Assembly (NCBI GenBank): GCA_046318415.1
Contig: JBKCUK010000010.1
Span: forward strand, 62,001-126,000
Direction: 5' to 3'
Origin: JBKCUK01 sp046318415
GTDB taxonomy: Bacteria; Pseudomonadota; Alphaproteobacteria; Caedimonadales; Caedimonadaceae
Length of the DNA stretch: 64,000 bases
Notes under the pieces: generated by a model
The model's input: the letters and a program-made list of their open reading frames with translations, nothing else
Databases searched by the model: none
Told to the model about the DNA's origin: nothing
Shown: positions 26,411-34,855 of the stretch, in pieces
Layout of the letters: the number at the start of each line of letters is the position of its first letter
Position numbering within the stretch: the first letter of the stretch is position 1
Position numbers and translations under genes: made by a program

Positions 26411-27496
26411 ATGGGTAAACTTTTTACATTTGCCAGCATAACCGCTCTCTTAACCTCGGCCGCCTGGTCCACCGATTTAAAGGGCATGTATCCAAACGTT
26501 TTTGAGCAACCAACGGGCATCAAAGTGGCCCCCATAACAATTGGCGACTTGTCCATTTCCATGCCAGCCTATCAGGTTCTGCCGTTTCCTGAGGAGGAAG
26601 CGAACCGCAATCACTACGATGAGCGTTTCGTAGGCGAGGGGGGCGCTAAGCAAATGGTCGCATGTTTCAGTGATATTCCCCAGCACCAACGCTGTTTGGT
26701 GATGCACTATACGGTGGCTGATTTTGCAAGGACCATGGATATCTTTACCCGAAACGTTCCCGATGGACGTGTCAGTGCCCACTATGTGCTGACGCAAACA
26801 GAAGGTCATGGTATCCCTGCCGGCCAGATCTTCAGTATGGTTTCGGATAACCAACGGGCATGGCATGCCGGTATTAGTTACTGGCGCGGGATGAATAACC
26901 TCAACCCAAACTCCATCGGTATTGAAAACATTAACAAAGGTTTTGTGGGCGACGAGGCCAGTACACCCACCTGGTTTGCCTTTGATGAAAAGCAGATTGA
27001 AACTTTAGGGCGTCTTAGTCAGTACTTGGTACAAAACTACAACATTGCGCCCTGGAATGTGGTGGGTCATGCTGACATTGCGCCCGGTCGCAAGCAAGAC
27101 CCGGGAATCCTTTTTCCTTGGGGCAAACTCTACCATGAGTATGGAGTTGGTGCGTGGCTTGATCGAGATGAACAGGATCCTGAGCTTTTTGCGAAGAAGC
27201 GTTTTATTCCAAAGGAAAAGCTGCCCCGGGAGACCAATGACTCCTTCTTCCTCAGCTACATGAAAAAGTATGGCTATGATGTGGATGAGCGTGCAAGTCT
27301 CGACGCTCGTGTGCTAACCGATGAAAGTGTGGATCAAAGTATCAAAAATCCGGTGGCCAAAAATGTGGGGGCTATAAAGGCTTTTCGTGCGCATTTTTCA
27401 AAAAATGGCCAAGCTGCGGCCTATAATGAAGCCTACGATGAAAATGATATGTACTGGATCTGGGCGTTGAATGCGAAATATCCCTCTGGACTATAG
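26411..27496 (+). CDS. Exported N-acetylmuramoyl-L-alanine amidase (Amidase_2, AmiD-like)
   Basis: Amidase_2 enzymes cleave the bond between muramic acid and the stem peptide. The 361-residue protein has a signal peptide (MGKLFTFASITALLTSAAWS). Zinc ligands are evident: His in LVMHYTV near residue 98, then His and Asp in VGHADIAPGRKQDPG (about 217-231); SIGIENIN supplies the conserved Glu. ATG 26411 has GAGGAG six bases upstream and starts the signal peptide, so the in-frame ATG at 26357 is rejected. After the amidase domain comes a C-terminal extension of about 110 residues without recognised binding motifs. A peptidoglycan-recycling or remodelling role in the periplasm is likely. Confidence 0.9.
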   Translation: MGKLFTFASITALLTSAAWSTDLKGMYPNVFEQPTGIKVAPITIGDLSISMPAYQVLPFPEEEANRNHYDERFVGEGGAKQMVACFSDIPQHQRCLVMHYTVADFARTMDIFTRNVPDGRVSAHYVLTQTEGHGIPAGQIFSMVSDNQRAWHAGISYWRGMNNLNPNSIGIENINKGFVGDEASTPTWFAFDEKQIETLGRLSQYLVQNYNIAPWNVVGHADIAPGRKQDPGILFPWGKLYHEYGVGAWLDRDEQDPELFAKKRFIPKEKLPRETNDSFFLSYMKKYGYDVDERASLDARVLTDESVDQSIKNPVAKNVGAIKAFRAHFSKNGQAAAYNEAYDENDMYWIWALNAKYPSGL

Positions 27497-27517
27497 TTTT
27501 TGATAACTGAAAGACGA

Positions 27518-27545
27518 AAAAAAAGGGGCATAATGCCCCCTTTTT
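27518..27545. terminator. Bidirectional terminator
   Basis: GGGGCA (27525-27530) and TGCCCC form a stem with a 3-base loop. Eight A precede it and five T follow, so it can serve both the plus-strand amidase gene and the convergent minus-strand gene that ends at 27552. Confidence 0.85.
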
Positions 27546-27551
27546 GCCCAT

Positions 27552-28223
27552 TTATAGATCTGACTCAACCACTGAAGTGATTTGGCTGGAACTCTCGGGC
27601 AGTTGTTCCCCCGTTACAGGATTGAAATAAGTATTGGTGGTCATGGTGGTGGTAATCACGGTTGATTGACCAGTTTCTGCGTTATTGATGGTTGTACGAA
27701 ACGTGCTGGTCTTTTTGATCTTACGATAGCGCGTTATGCTTGGCCGTATTTCAAGGGACTCTTGCCGCTGTCGGCCAAGATCGAAAGGTCTACTTGCTAG
27801 GGCACGCAGATCTTCCGACAATTGCCTCCAGAACTCGTCTGGGTCTTCGCCTTCGGGCGCTGGAAGATTAACTGGCTGCTGAAAAGTCCCCATGCGCTCA
27901 ACAAGAGGCAGTGAACTCTCCAGATAAGGGCGTCTTGGTCGACCCTGAACCATCATTGGCTCTGCAAGGGCAGGGTGTGCGTGGGAAAGATGCATCCCGT
28001 TGGGCCTTAATTCTGGCGGGGTTTGTAAATGCCTTGGGGGATGGTTGCTTGGATGGTAAACCCTTGGTTGATGGTTTGGCTGTGAATTGTACGGGTGCAG
28101 GAGTAGACGCTGATGTGGACGCACAGCCCCATCCTGGGGATCGATGTCTTCCCTGTATTCCGTTGCCAAGGCTATCTCAGCTAAGCTTCCCACGAGAGCG
28201 GGCAAAATCATTAGATATTTCAT
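27552..28223 (-). CDS. Putative exported protein, unknown family
   Basis: I chose the ATG at 28223 because GGAG lies six bases upstream and the signal peptide MKYLMILPALVGSLAEIALA follows directly; an in-frame ATG at 28235 is also possible. The mature part is about 200 residues: first a His/Pro-rich stretch (PNHQPRVYHPSNHPPRH), then an acidic part, then a Thr-rich C-terminus (STVITTTMTTNTYFNPVTGE) that looks like repeated beta strands. No known domain, cysteine or membrane helix is visible. It faces the amidase gene across a shared terminator. The function is unknown. Confidence 0.7.
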   Translation of the reverse strand: MKYLMILPALVGSLAEIALATEYREDIDPQDGAVRPHQRLLLHPYNSQPNHQPRVYHPSNHPPRHLQTPPELRPNGMHLSHAHPALAEPMMVQGRPRRPYLESSLPLVERMGTFQQPVNLPAPEGEDPDEFWRQLSEDLRALASRPFDLGRQRQESLEIRPSITRYRKIKKTSTFRTTINNAETGQSTVITTTMTTNTYFNPVTGEQLPESSSQITSVVESDL

Positions 28224-28454
28224 CATCTTCTCCATGGTTTAATAATCCCGTTATTTTTCAGTGAAGATTGCCGTAGGAAATAAACAATGAAAATGCACTA
28301 TTTTTCAGATACTTAGGTCGCTTAATGCGTGGATGGGGCAATTTAGCTGGATCTTGAGGTTTGCAATATTAAAAGTGATGAAAACTTAAACCATTTCATG
28401 CGCTTATATAATTTTTTATGGCCCCGTCCAGGGGGGGTAAATGATGAAGTGCTC
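28224..28454. other. Gap upstream of the groES promoter, no gene seen
   Basis: This AT-rich stretch is the front part of the 358-base gap between the secreted-protein gene (minus) and groES (plus). It must hold the promoter of the minus-strand gene. No open reading frame or strong hairpin stands out. The promoter and CIRCE listed next fill the rest. Confidence 0.4.
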
Positions 28455-28484
28455 TTGACGGATGCCGATGGGGCGCGCTATACA
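28455..28484 (+). promoter_or_regulatory. Sigma-70-type promoter of groESL
   Basis: A -35 box TTGACG (28455-28460) and a -10 box TATACA (28479-28484) are separated by 18 bases. Transcription should start just at or inside the CIRCE that follows, the arrangement expected for HrcA repression. Confidence 0.85.
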
Positions 28485-28486
28485 TT

Positions 28487-28513
28487 TTAGCACTCGCCCC
28501 AATTAAGTGCTAA
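28487..28513 (+). promoter_or_regulatory. CIRCE operator (HrcA binding site)
   Basis: TTAGCACTC, nine bases, then AAGTGCTAA. This matches the CIRCE consensus TTAGCACTC-N9-GAGTGCTAA with one mismatch in the right arm. It sits two bases past the -10 box and 68 bases before the groES ATG. HrcA repression relieved by heat or folding stress is the known mode; hrcA itself is not in the window. Confidence 0.95.
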
Positions 28514-28581
28514 ACCTAGGCTTAAAAAAGGGGGTTGAGGTCTTTAGTCGTAACGATAGAGAAAGGAAGAGGAGAGTACTG

Positions 28582-28878
28582 ATGAAGTTCAGACCCTTAC
28601 ATGATCGTGTCCTCGTTCGCCGCATCGAGCAAGAATCTCGCACCAGTGGCGGTATCATTATCCCTGACACAGCAAAAGAAAAACCCATCGAAGGTGAAGT
28701 TCTGGCCGTAGGCCCTGGCGCCCGCGATGATAAGGGCCATGTGATTCCAACCGAAGTAAAGGTTGGTGATCGCGTTTTGTTCGGCAAGTGGTCAGGTACA
28801 GAAGTCAAGGTCGACGCTGAAGAGTTGTTGATTCTCAAAGAATCCGACATTTTCGGTATCTTCGACAAAGCTGCCTAA
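28582..28878 (+). CDS. groES: Co-chaperonin GroES
   Basis: GroES caps the GroEL cage during folding. The 98-residue protein is full length: MKFRPLHDRVLVRRIE, the mobile loop SRTSGGIIIPDTAKEKP, and KVGDRVLFGKWSGTEVK. The ATG at 28582 has AGGAGAG upstream. The frame is also open to an upstream start at 28507, but that lies in the CIRCE. groEL follows after 35 bases in the same transcript. Confidence 0.98.
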   Translation: MKFRPLHDRVLVRRIEQESRTSGGIIIPDTAKEKPIEGEVLAVGPGARDDKGHVIPTEVKVGDRVLFGKWSGTEVKVDAEELLILKESDIFGIFDKAA

Positions 28879-28913
28879 CACTGGTTTATCTCGAGAATTA
28901 AGGAGTTTTTGAA

Positions 28914-30569
28914 ATGGCTGCTAAGGAAGTCAAGTTTTCCACCGAAGCGCGCACCAAAATGCTGCGCGGTGTTGATATCCTCGCCAACGCGGTGAAGGTG
29001 ACCCTGGGTCCCAAGGGACGTAATGTTGTGCTCTCTAAAAGCTTTGGCGCACCACGCATTACCAAGGATGGTGTATCCGTTGCTAAGGAAATCGAGCTTG
29101 AGGATAAGTTCGAGAACATGGGCGCCCAGATGGTGCGCGAAGTAGCAAGCAAAACCAACGACATCGCTGGCGATGGTACCACAACTGCAACCGTTCTCGC
29201 CCAAGCCATCGTGCGTGAGGGTGCCAAGGCTGTTGCCGCTGGCATGAACCCCATGGACTTGAAGCGTGGTGTGGACATGGCTGTTGCTGCCGTGGTTGAG
29301 CACTTGAAGGGCATGTCCAAGAAGGTTTCGACCTCTGAGGAAGTCGCCCAAGTGGGTACCATTTCCGCCAACGGTGAAAGTGAAATCGGTAAGATTATTG
29401 CTGAAGCCATGGATAAGGTGGGTAAAGAGGGTGTGATCACCGTTGAAGAGGCGAAGTCCTTCAATACTGAACTTGAAGTGGTTGAGGGTATGGAGTTCGA
29501 TCGCGGTTACATCTCCCCTTATTTCGTGACCAATGCCGACAAGATGGTGTGCGAGCTGGAAAGCCCCTTCATCTTGATCCATGACAAGAAGCTAACCGGT
29601 CTGCAGAGCATGCTGCCTGTCTTAGAGCGCGTCGTTCAAAGCGGTCGTCCGCTGCTGATCATAGCTGAGGATGTTGAAGGCGAAGCCCTTGCAACTTTGG
29701 TGGTGAACAAGCTGCGTGGTGGTCTGAAGGTTGCAGCCGTTAAGGCACCAGGCTTTGGTGATCGTCGCAAGGCCATGTTGGAAGACATCGCCATCCTCAC
29801 CGGTGGTCAAGTCATCTCTGAAGACATTGGTCTGAAGCTTGAAAACGTCAGCATGGAAATGCTGGGAACTGCAAAGAAGGTGGTCATCAGCAAGGAAAGC
29901 ACCACCATCGTGAATGGTGCTGGCCAAAAGGCTGATATCGATGCACGTTGCAGCCAAATCCGCATGCAAATCGAAGAAACCACCTCTGACTACGACCGTG
30001 AAAAGCTGCAAGAGCGCTTGGCCAAGCTGGCTGGTGGTGTTGCTGTCATCCACGTGGGTGGTGCGACCGAGGTTGAGGTGAAGGAGCGCAAGGATCGTGT
30101 GGACGATGCCATGAACGCAACCCGCGCTGCTGTGGAAGAAGGCGTGGTGCCCGGTGGTGGATCCGCTTTGCTTTATGCAACAGCTGCATTGGAAGGCTTG
30201 AAGCCAGTCAACGACGAGCAACGTGTTGGTATTGACATCGTGCGTCGCGCGCTGCAAGCGCCTGTACGCCAGATTGCAGCCAACGCCGGTGCCGATGGAT
30301 CGGTCATTGCTGGCAAGCTCCTTGAGGGCAACAACACCAACACCGGTTGGGATGCACAAAAGGGCGAGTTCTGCGACATGTTCAAGGCCGGTATTATCGA
30401 CCCCACCAAGGTGGTGCGCACCGCTTTGCAAGACGCAGCCTCCGTTGCTGGCTTGTTGATTACCACCGAAGCCATGGTCGCCGACATTCCTGAGAAGAAG
30501 GATGCTGCTGCACCTGCGCCTGGAATGGGTGGTATGGGTGGCATGGGCGGTATGGATATGGGCTTCTAG
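28914..30569 (+). CDS. groEL: Chaperonin GroEL
   Basis: GroEL is the 14-mer ATP-driven folding cage. The 551-residue protein has the expected motifs: VTLGPKGRNVVLSKSFG, the ATP-site GDGTTTATVLAQAI, and VEEGVVPGGGSALLYA, ending in the disordered GGMGGMGGMDMGF tail. Glycine-proximal and apical regions look intact and the length is typical. AAGGAG lies upstream of the ATG. It is cotranscribed with groES under CIRCE control, and ends before a strong terminator. Confidence 0.99.
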   Translation: MAAKEVKFSTEARTKMLRGVDILANAVKVTLGPKGRNVVLSKSFGAPRITKDGVSVAKEIELEDKFENMGAQMVREVASKTNDIAGDGTTTATVLAQAIVREGAKAVAAGMNPMDLKRGVDMAVAAVVEHLKGMSKKVSTSEEVAQVGTISANGESEIGKIIAEAMDKVGKEGVITVEEAKSFNTELEVVEGMEFDRGYISPYFVTNADKMVCELESPFILIHDKKLTGLQSMLPVLERVVQSGRPLLIIAEDVEGEALATLVVNKLRGGLKVAAVKAPGFGDRRKAMLEDIAILTGGQVISEDIGLKLENVSMEMLGTAKKVVISKESTTIVNGAGQKADIDARCSQIRMQIEETTSDYDREKLQERLAKLAGGVAVIHVGGATEVEVKERKDRVDDAMNATRAAVEEGVVPGGGSALLYATAALEGLKPVNDEQRVGIDIVRRALQAPVRQIAANAGADGSVIAGKLLEGNNTNTGWDAQKGEFCDMFKAGIIDPTKVVRTALQDAASVAGLLITTEAMVADIPEKKDAAAPAPGMGGMGGMGGMDMGF

Positions 30570-30594
30570 TCCAGACTGTACCAGCTAAGGTTAT

Positions 30595-30625
30595 TAAGGG
30601 CCGCACTTCGCGGCCCTTATTTTTT
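30595..30625 (+). terminator. Intrinsic terminator of groESL
   Basis: A perfect 10-bp stem TAAGGGCCGC (30595-30604) / GCGGCCCTTA (30610-30619) with loop ACTTC is followed by six T. Confidence 0.93.
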
Positions 30626-30740
30626 GCTTTAAATCTCTCTTCGCTCTACGACCTACTTGGGTTTGTTCATCTTTAAAGGTTAGGGATCCTCATGCGTCCA
30701 TGAGCATGCTAAACTAAGGAAAAAATGACAGGGAGCGATC

Positions 30741-31448
30741 ATGGCCGAGTACCGTGACCAAGAGAGTATTGACAAATGTGCCCTCGAAACCCAGCGCTGG
30801 AATGCTTTTAGTGGGCGTCTTGGCGACATGCTCAATGATGTCAACCAATCCTACCAATCCTATAAAGATTCCCTCAATCAAGCTGTTCCCGCCCATGAGA
30901 CGATGGCCAATGATCAGCGGGAGAAGACGTCTGGCCAACGCGGCTTCATGTCGGCACTTAGCCAGCTTTTGAATGAAGAGACCATCGGCACCCTTATGGA
31001 AACCGCAGAAAACTTGCTGGGAGATAAGAAAGATAGCCTCATTGAGAAACTACAATCCAAGGCTGAAACCCTCCCCATGGGTGATAAACTCTCCAGCGCG
31101 ATGGAGGGACTAAAAGGTAAGGGGGGCGAAGAGGGCGGTAGTGCTCACGGTGGTCTCTTGAACTCGCTGGAGGATAAAGTGGAGGCCAAGCTGAATGATT
31201 CAGGCATTAAAGAAAAAGCGGTCCATTTGCTAGAGGAGAAAGGCGGTGAATTCCTAGAAAAAGCCTCCGATAAACTGAAGGATCTGCCCATGGGGGACAA
31301 GTTAAGCGGTTTAGTCAGTAGTAAGGGGGGCGGGCTGTTGAAAAAAGCGACGGAAAAGCTCAGTGGGACCAATCTTGGTAAGTCAGGCGCAGGACTCTTA
31401 AAAAAAGTCAGTGGTGGTTTGCGCAAAAAATTCAAGTTGCCGTTTTGA
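30741..31448 (+). CDS. Unknown cytosolic-type protein with internal repeats
   Basis: The 235-residue product has no signal peptide and starts at an ATG with GGGAG upstream. The N-terminal third is Gln/Tyr/Ser-rich and probably helical (LGDMLNDVNQSYQSYKDSL). From about residue 85 it repeats a Lys/Glu/Leu/Gly pattern: LPMGDKLSSAMEGLKGKGG, and again LPMGDKLSGLVSSKGGG about 70 residues later. Nearby segments such as SLIEKLQSKAE and FLEKASDKLKD are amphipathic helices. The tail is basic (GGLRKKFKLPF). I recognise no family. Its TGA touches the GTG start of the next gene, so the pair is probably coupled. Confidence 0.72.
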   Translation: MAEYRDQESIDKCALETQRWNAFSGRLGDMLNDVNQSYQSYKDSLNQAVPAHETMANDQREKTSGQRGFMSALSQLLNEETIGTLMETAENLLGDKKDSLIEKLQSKAETLPMGDKLSSAMEGLKGKGGEEGGSAHGGLLNSLEDKVEAKLNDSGIKEKAVHLLEEKGGEFLEKASDKLKDLPMGDKLSGLVSSKGGGLLKKATEKLSGTNLGKSGAGLLKKVSGGLRKKFKLPF

Positions 31449-31859
31449 GTGCCGATGGTGCTGCGCGTATTATCTGTTGGGCTGGTGATGGGCGTTATGC
31501 CTTTTTCTCATCAAGCCTCCGAATGGATTCAGGAGATGGATTTTTCTCCCCATAAAAGTTGCGCTAGCCTTTATGAGTCTTCTGAGATGCGTGCCCTTGC
31601 GCTGGATCTCAGCCATATTCCAAGTAATCACAGACCAGGATTCCCAGAACCCCTCCCGCAGAAAATGATACGCCTTGATCACATGAAGGGTCGATTGATC
31701 ATGCCGCCACACGATAAAGATGGAGCGCTCCATGTTCCAGATGTACCGGAAGGGAAGGGGGACCTCATGGCACATCCGGAACCCAATCTGCAAACCACGG
31801 CAGTGACAGAGTCGGAGTTATGGGATGTGAGCCTGGTTGAGAATCCGCAACCGTTTTAA
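31449..31859 (+). CDS. Small putative exported protein, unknown family
   Basis: The product is up to 136 residues with a signal peptide (MVLRVLSVGLVMGVMPFSHQA) and a short acidic, Pro/His-containing mature part without known motifs. It starts at GTG 31449, immediately after the previous stop, or at ATG 31455. The tight spacing suggests translational coupling to the repeat protein upstream, so the two may act together, one inside the cell and one outside. A hairpin about 170 bases downstream may end the transcript. Confidence 0.6.
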   Translation: MPMVLRVLSVGLVMGVMPFSHQASEWIQEMDFSPHKSCASLYESSEMRALALDLSHIPSNHRPGFPEPLPQKMIRLDHMKGRLIMPPHDKDGALHVPDVPEGKGDLMAHPEPNLQTTAVTESELWDVSLVENPQPF

Positions 31860-32028
31860 GATCGGCCTCACGCATTCGGCATTGTGAAAGGCGTTCTTTA
31901 AGCATAGCTAACCATCCATGAGCTATGAGTCTCCCATGGGGACGCCCCTGTCAGCCAAGTCATCACTTTCAGGCATTATGTGCACCAAAAAGGAAGACAT
32001 CGATTTATTTTTGCCGGTGAACCTGATG

Positions 32029-32063
32029 AAAACAAGGCTCGGTTTCACTTAGGGCCTTGTTTT
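32029..32063. terminator. Terminator-like hairpin
   Basis: AAAACAAGGC (32029-32038) and GCCTTGTTTT (32054-32063) form a perfect 10-bp stem with a 15-base loop; the T and A runs lie within the arms. It could terminate the upstream two-gene unit, or act as a leader hairpin 70 bases before the aminotransferase gene. Confidence 0.45.
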
Positions 32064-32134
32064 GCTGGATTTGGCTTTCAAATTAAAGTAAGCAGAAAAA
32101 TACAGGGAATATTTAGAAAAATCAGGGAGATAAT

Positions 32135-33286
32135 ATGCTGATTTCGCCCTTTAAGCTGGTTGAATACCTGGGCCCGCGTGAGTTGAGTGCCCCCCATGTG
32201 TTATGTGCATCCGATACCCAGACATGGAGCGTGGCAGAACTTTTAGGGCTGGCTGATGCTAAAGATCTGGAGCGTTGGCAGACCATGGAGTTAGGATACA
32301 ATGAAATCGAGGGAAGCCTGAGTTTGCGCACAGCGCTGGTCAATGCCCTTTACTCAGAACTTAAACCTGAACAGGTGGCCACATTTGCGGGTGCAGAAGA
32401 GGCCATCTTTTGTACCCTTGCTGGCCTTTTGCAGGCCGAGGATCATGTGATCGCCCTCACACCCTGTTATCAAGCGATGCTTGAGGTGCCCAAATTGTGC
32501 GGCGCGCGGTTGACTTGTATCGAGCTCACCCCAGAAAATCAGTGGCGTATCAATTTGGAGGCTATTGAAAAAGCGATCCAGCCCAATACACGCTGGGTTC
32601 TCATCAATTTTCCCCATAATATCACTGGCCAAATCATTACCCCCGATGAATTGAAGGCCCTGATCACCGTGTTGGATCGTCATGGCATATGGCTGTATTC
32701 CGATGAAGTGTATCGTTTGTCAGGACCGCACGGCACGCTTTGGCCTCAACCTGCTTGCACACTCTATCACCGAGCTGTCTCTCTTGGGGTGCTGACGAAG
32801 CCTTTTGGGCTTGCGGGGCTTCGTATGGGATGGGTCGCCTGCCAGGATCCGGCCATGCTGCAAAACATCACGAAAATGAAACATTATTTGTCGATCTGCA
32901 ACAGCGCGCCCAATGAGATTTTAGCAGAGATCGCTTTGAAAAATCATGAAAAATTACTCACACGCAATAACGCCATCATCAGCGATAACCTGAATGCGAT
33001 GGACGCATTCTTTGCGCGTCACGCTGAGCTTTTTTCCTGGGTACGCCCGCAAGGGGGCTGCGTTGGTTTTGTGCATTATCAAGGCCCTGACAGCATCGAT
33101 GCATTTTGTGATCGTGTCATACAGGAGGCGGGCATTTTGCTGGTGCCCGCCACCCTTTATGATTACGCAAAGCCATACTTTCGCCTCGGTTTTGGTCGCG
33201 CTGACTTGCCCCAAGTGCTGCGTCATTTTAGCGCCTATCTTGACCCGTTGGATGAATATAAAACCAAGGCTATCCGTGCAGCTTAG
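32135..33286 (+). CDS. PLP-dependent class I/II aminotransferase
   Basis: The 383-residue fold-type I enzyme has the conserved landmarks in order: LGYNEIEGSLSLRTAL, NFPHNITGQ (equivalent of NPxxPTG), YSDEVYR, and the PLP lysine in GVLTKPFGLAGLRMGW near residue 222. The C-terminal Arg region VPATLYDYAKPYFRLGFGR fits carboxylate binding. The family includes aspartate, aromatic and capreomycidine-type aminotransferases; the substrate cannot be told. GGGAG lies eight bases before the ATG. It stands alone among unknown genes, so the context gives no pathway. Confidence 0.85.
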   Translation: MLISPFKLVEYLGPRELSAPHVLCASDTQTWSVAELLGLADAKDLERWQTMELGYNEIEGSLSLRTALVNALYSELKPEQVATFAGAEEAIFCTLAGLLQAEDHVIALTPCYQAMLEVPKLCGARLTCIELTPENQWRINLEAIEKAIQPNTRWVLINFPHNITGQIITPDELKALITVLDRHGIWLYSDEVYRLSGPHGTLWPQPACTLYHRAVSLGVLTKPFGLAGLRMGWVACQDPAMLQNITKMKHYLSICNSAPNEILAEIALKNHEKLLTRNNAIISDNLNAMDAFFARHAELFSWVRPQGGCVGFVHYQGPDSIDAFCDRVIQEAGILLVPATLYDYAKPYFRLGFGRADLPQVLRHFSAYLDPLDEYKTKAIRAA

Positions 33287-33291
33287 CAATA

Positions 33292-33723
33292 TTAATTGCC
33301 GAAAAGTCCGCGTCTGTTCTTACGTTTCCCGCGCGGGGATTCCAGCTGGGTTGCGGCAACGCTGACAACGGGAATTGCAACCACAGGCAGCATCCAGGCT
33401 GGGTGGGTGGTAAGGGTTTGAAAGTTGCCACCTAAATAATAATGAAGGCCTACGATAAGGGCTGATGGAATAACGCTTAAAAGCGTTGCTGGTCCTGGGA
33501 TGTATCCTGCCAGGTTCTCCAAAAGCCCTGACCGGTTGTTTTGCGAGTCCTCTTCTAACAAAATTGGGGGTACTGGCGTACGTGTAATCTCGGTTGTAAG
33601 CCTCAAGGGTGTATGATGATTTTGTTGTTTTATTCCTTCATCAACTGAATCGTTGACCTGTGAAGCCCATGAAGGCTGGTTCAAAAAAAAGGCGATAAGA
33701 ATGCAATAGCCATATCTCGCCAT
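33292..33723 (-). CDS. Small exported membrane protein with hydrophobic hairpin
   Basis: The start is ATG 33723, because GGGAGAG lies six bases upstream and a signal peptide follows (MARYGYCILIAFFLNQPSWA). The open frame runs further upstream to 33870, without support. The 143-residue product has a polar linker of about 45 residues, then two hydrophobic segments (LLSVIPSALIVGLHYYLGG and MLPVVAIPVVSVAA) and a basic tail (RGKRKNRRGLFGN). It has the same layout as the next two upstream genes on this strand but lacks their cysteine motif. Its stop lies five bases from the convergent aminotransferase stop. Confidence 0.65.
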   Translation of the reverse strand: MARYGYCILIAFFLNQPSWASQVNDSVDEGIKQQNHHTPLRLTTEITRTPVPPILLEEDSQNNRSGLLENLAGYIPGPATLLSVIPSALIVGLHYYLGGNFQTLTTHPAWMLPVVAIPVVSVAATQLESPRGKRKNRRGLFGN

Positions 33724-33923
33724 GATCGTCTCTCCCTGTTTATATGATTTTTTAGACGAACCAAACGGGTCACATAAATCATACCCATTAATCAATACCC
33801 CGAAAACCGTCCATTCAAAAACATATAAAAGACCCCCATACCAAGTGTCCTTCCTAACACTCTCCAGCAAGTTTTTTTTGGGATATTGTGCTCAAGGACG
33901 CTATCTCCAAAGTTATGAAAAAA

Positions 33924-34760
33924 TTATTTTTTTCTTGTTTTTGGCACTGCAAAACCCCATTTTTGCATGAATTTTTTAAGCCGTCCCTCCTGAATGTGCT
34001 CCATATCTGCTTGACGATTAGAGGAAGCACTTTCGGCAAAACGGCCAAGGGCAGCAAAACCAGTGCTGAAAAAGGTAAAGGCTGCGGATGCATAGCCTAA
34101 GTACGATCGATGGGTCTCATCCAGGGTCAAGAGAGAGCCAAAACTGCCAATGCCACCGGCAAGGAGGCCGAACATGCCGGAGGCAAAAAACCACCATTCG
34201 CGCGTCACCCGCCAACAGCTTCCCGAGCACCGATAATAGCCCATTTCGCATCCTGTCGGTGCGAATGCTGTGGCAAGTTCTTCGTACTGCTCTTGGGTTA
34301 GACTAAGAAGCTTTCGTGCGCGTTTTTCTGCTCTAATCTCTTTAGTAATCTCATCGGACTCATCATTCTGCCGCTGATCTTGATCTTCAAGGATGTTTAC
34401 TGTCTGGACCGAGGCGCCATCGTTATCACCCTCTTCATGGGATGAATCCTTCTCTCTTTCTTGTGAGAGCACAGGAGTCAAGACTTCCATTTGCACGATT
34501 GTATCCTCCTGCGTCCGCGCAGGTGGGGCGCCTGAATCTTTTACTTGGCGCCGTTTTCTAATCTTTTTGAGTTTTTTGGTGATTTGGTCATCGCTTATCA
34601 TTGTTTCTTCTGAGGGGGCGGATTGATTTTTGCTATGTGTACGTCTGCTGCCTTGGCTTAAGCGACTATCCTCAAGAGAATCGGCATCTTCGTGGTTCGT
34701 GCCATAAGCTGCACCAGATAGAACAAGCAATAAGGTCGCGTAGATGATGGTCAAGCGCAT
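33924..34760 (-). CDS. Exported protein with charged linker and C-terminal hydrophobic hairpin (paralogue A)
   Basis: The 278-residue product starts with a signal peptide (MRLTIIYATLLLVLSGAAYG); AGGAAGAG lies upstream of the ATG. Residues 25-150 are highly charged and low-complexity. Then comes GCEMGYYRCSGSCWRVTREW, followed by two hydrophobic segments (FFASGMFGLLAGGIGSFGSLL and YLGYASAAFTFFSTGFAALG) and a polar tail. The motif GCExxYxRCxGSxWRxTR recurs in the next gene, so the two are paralogues of a family I do not recognise. Two or three Cys pairs before the hairpin could form periplasmic disulfides. Confidence 0.7.
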   Translation of the reverse strand: MRLTIIYATLLLVLSGAAYGTNHEDADSLEDSRLSQGSRRTHSKNQSAPSEETMISDDQITKKLKKIRKRRQVKDSGAPPARTQEDTIVQMEVLTPVLSQEREKDSSHEEGDNDGASVQTVNILEDQDQRQNDESDEITKEIRAEKRARKLLSLTQEQYEELATAFAPTGCEMGYYRCSGSCWRVTREWWFFASGMFGLLAGGIGSFGSLLTLDETHRSYLGYASAAFTFFSTGFAALGRFAESASSNRQADMEHIQEGRLKKFMQKWGFAVPKTRKK

Positions 34761-34855
34761 TGTTAATCTCTTCCTAACTTAGAATGACTTCAGATTCACA
34801 TTCGGCCTAGAAGTGGTATGACCACCACCATGGCAAACTCGGCACAATTAATCTC

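Noticed and set aside
28507..28581. Upstream extension of GroES
   Set aside because: It overlaps the CIRCE and transcription start; the conserved start is ATG 28582.
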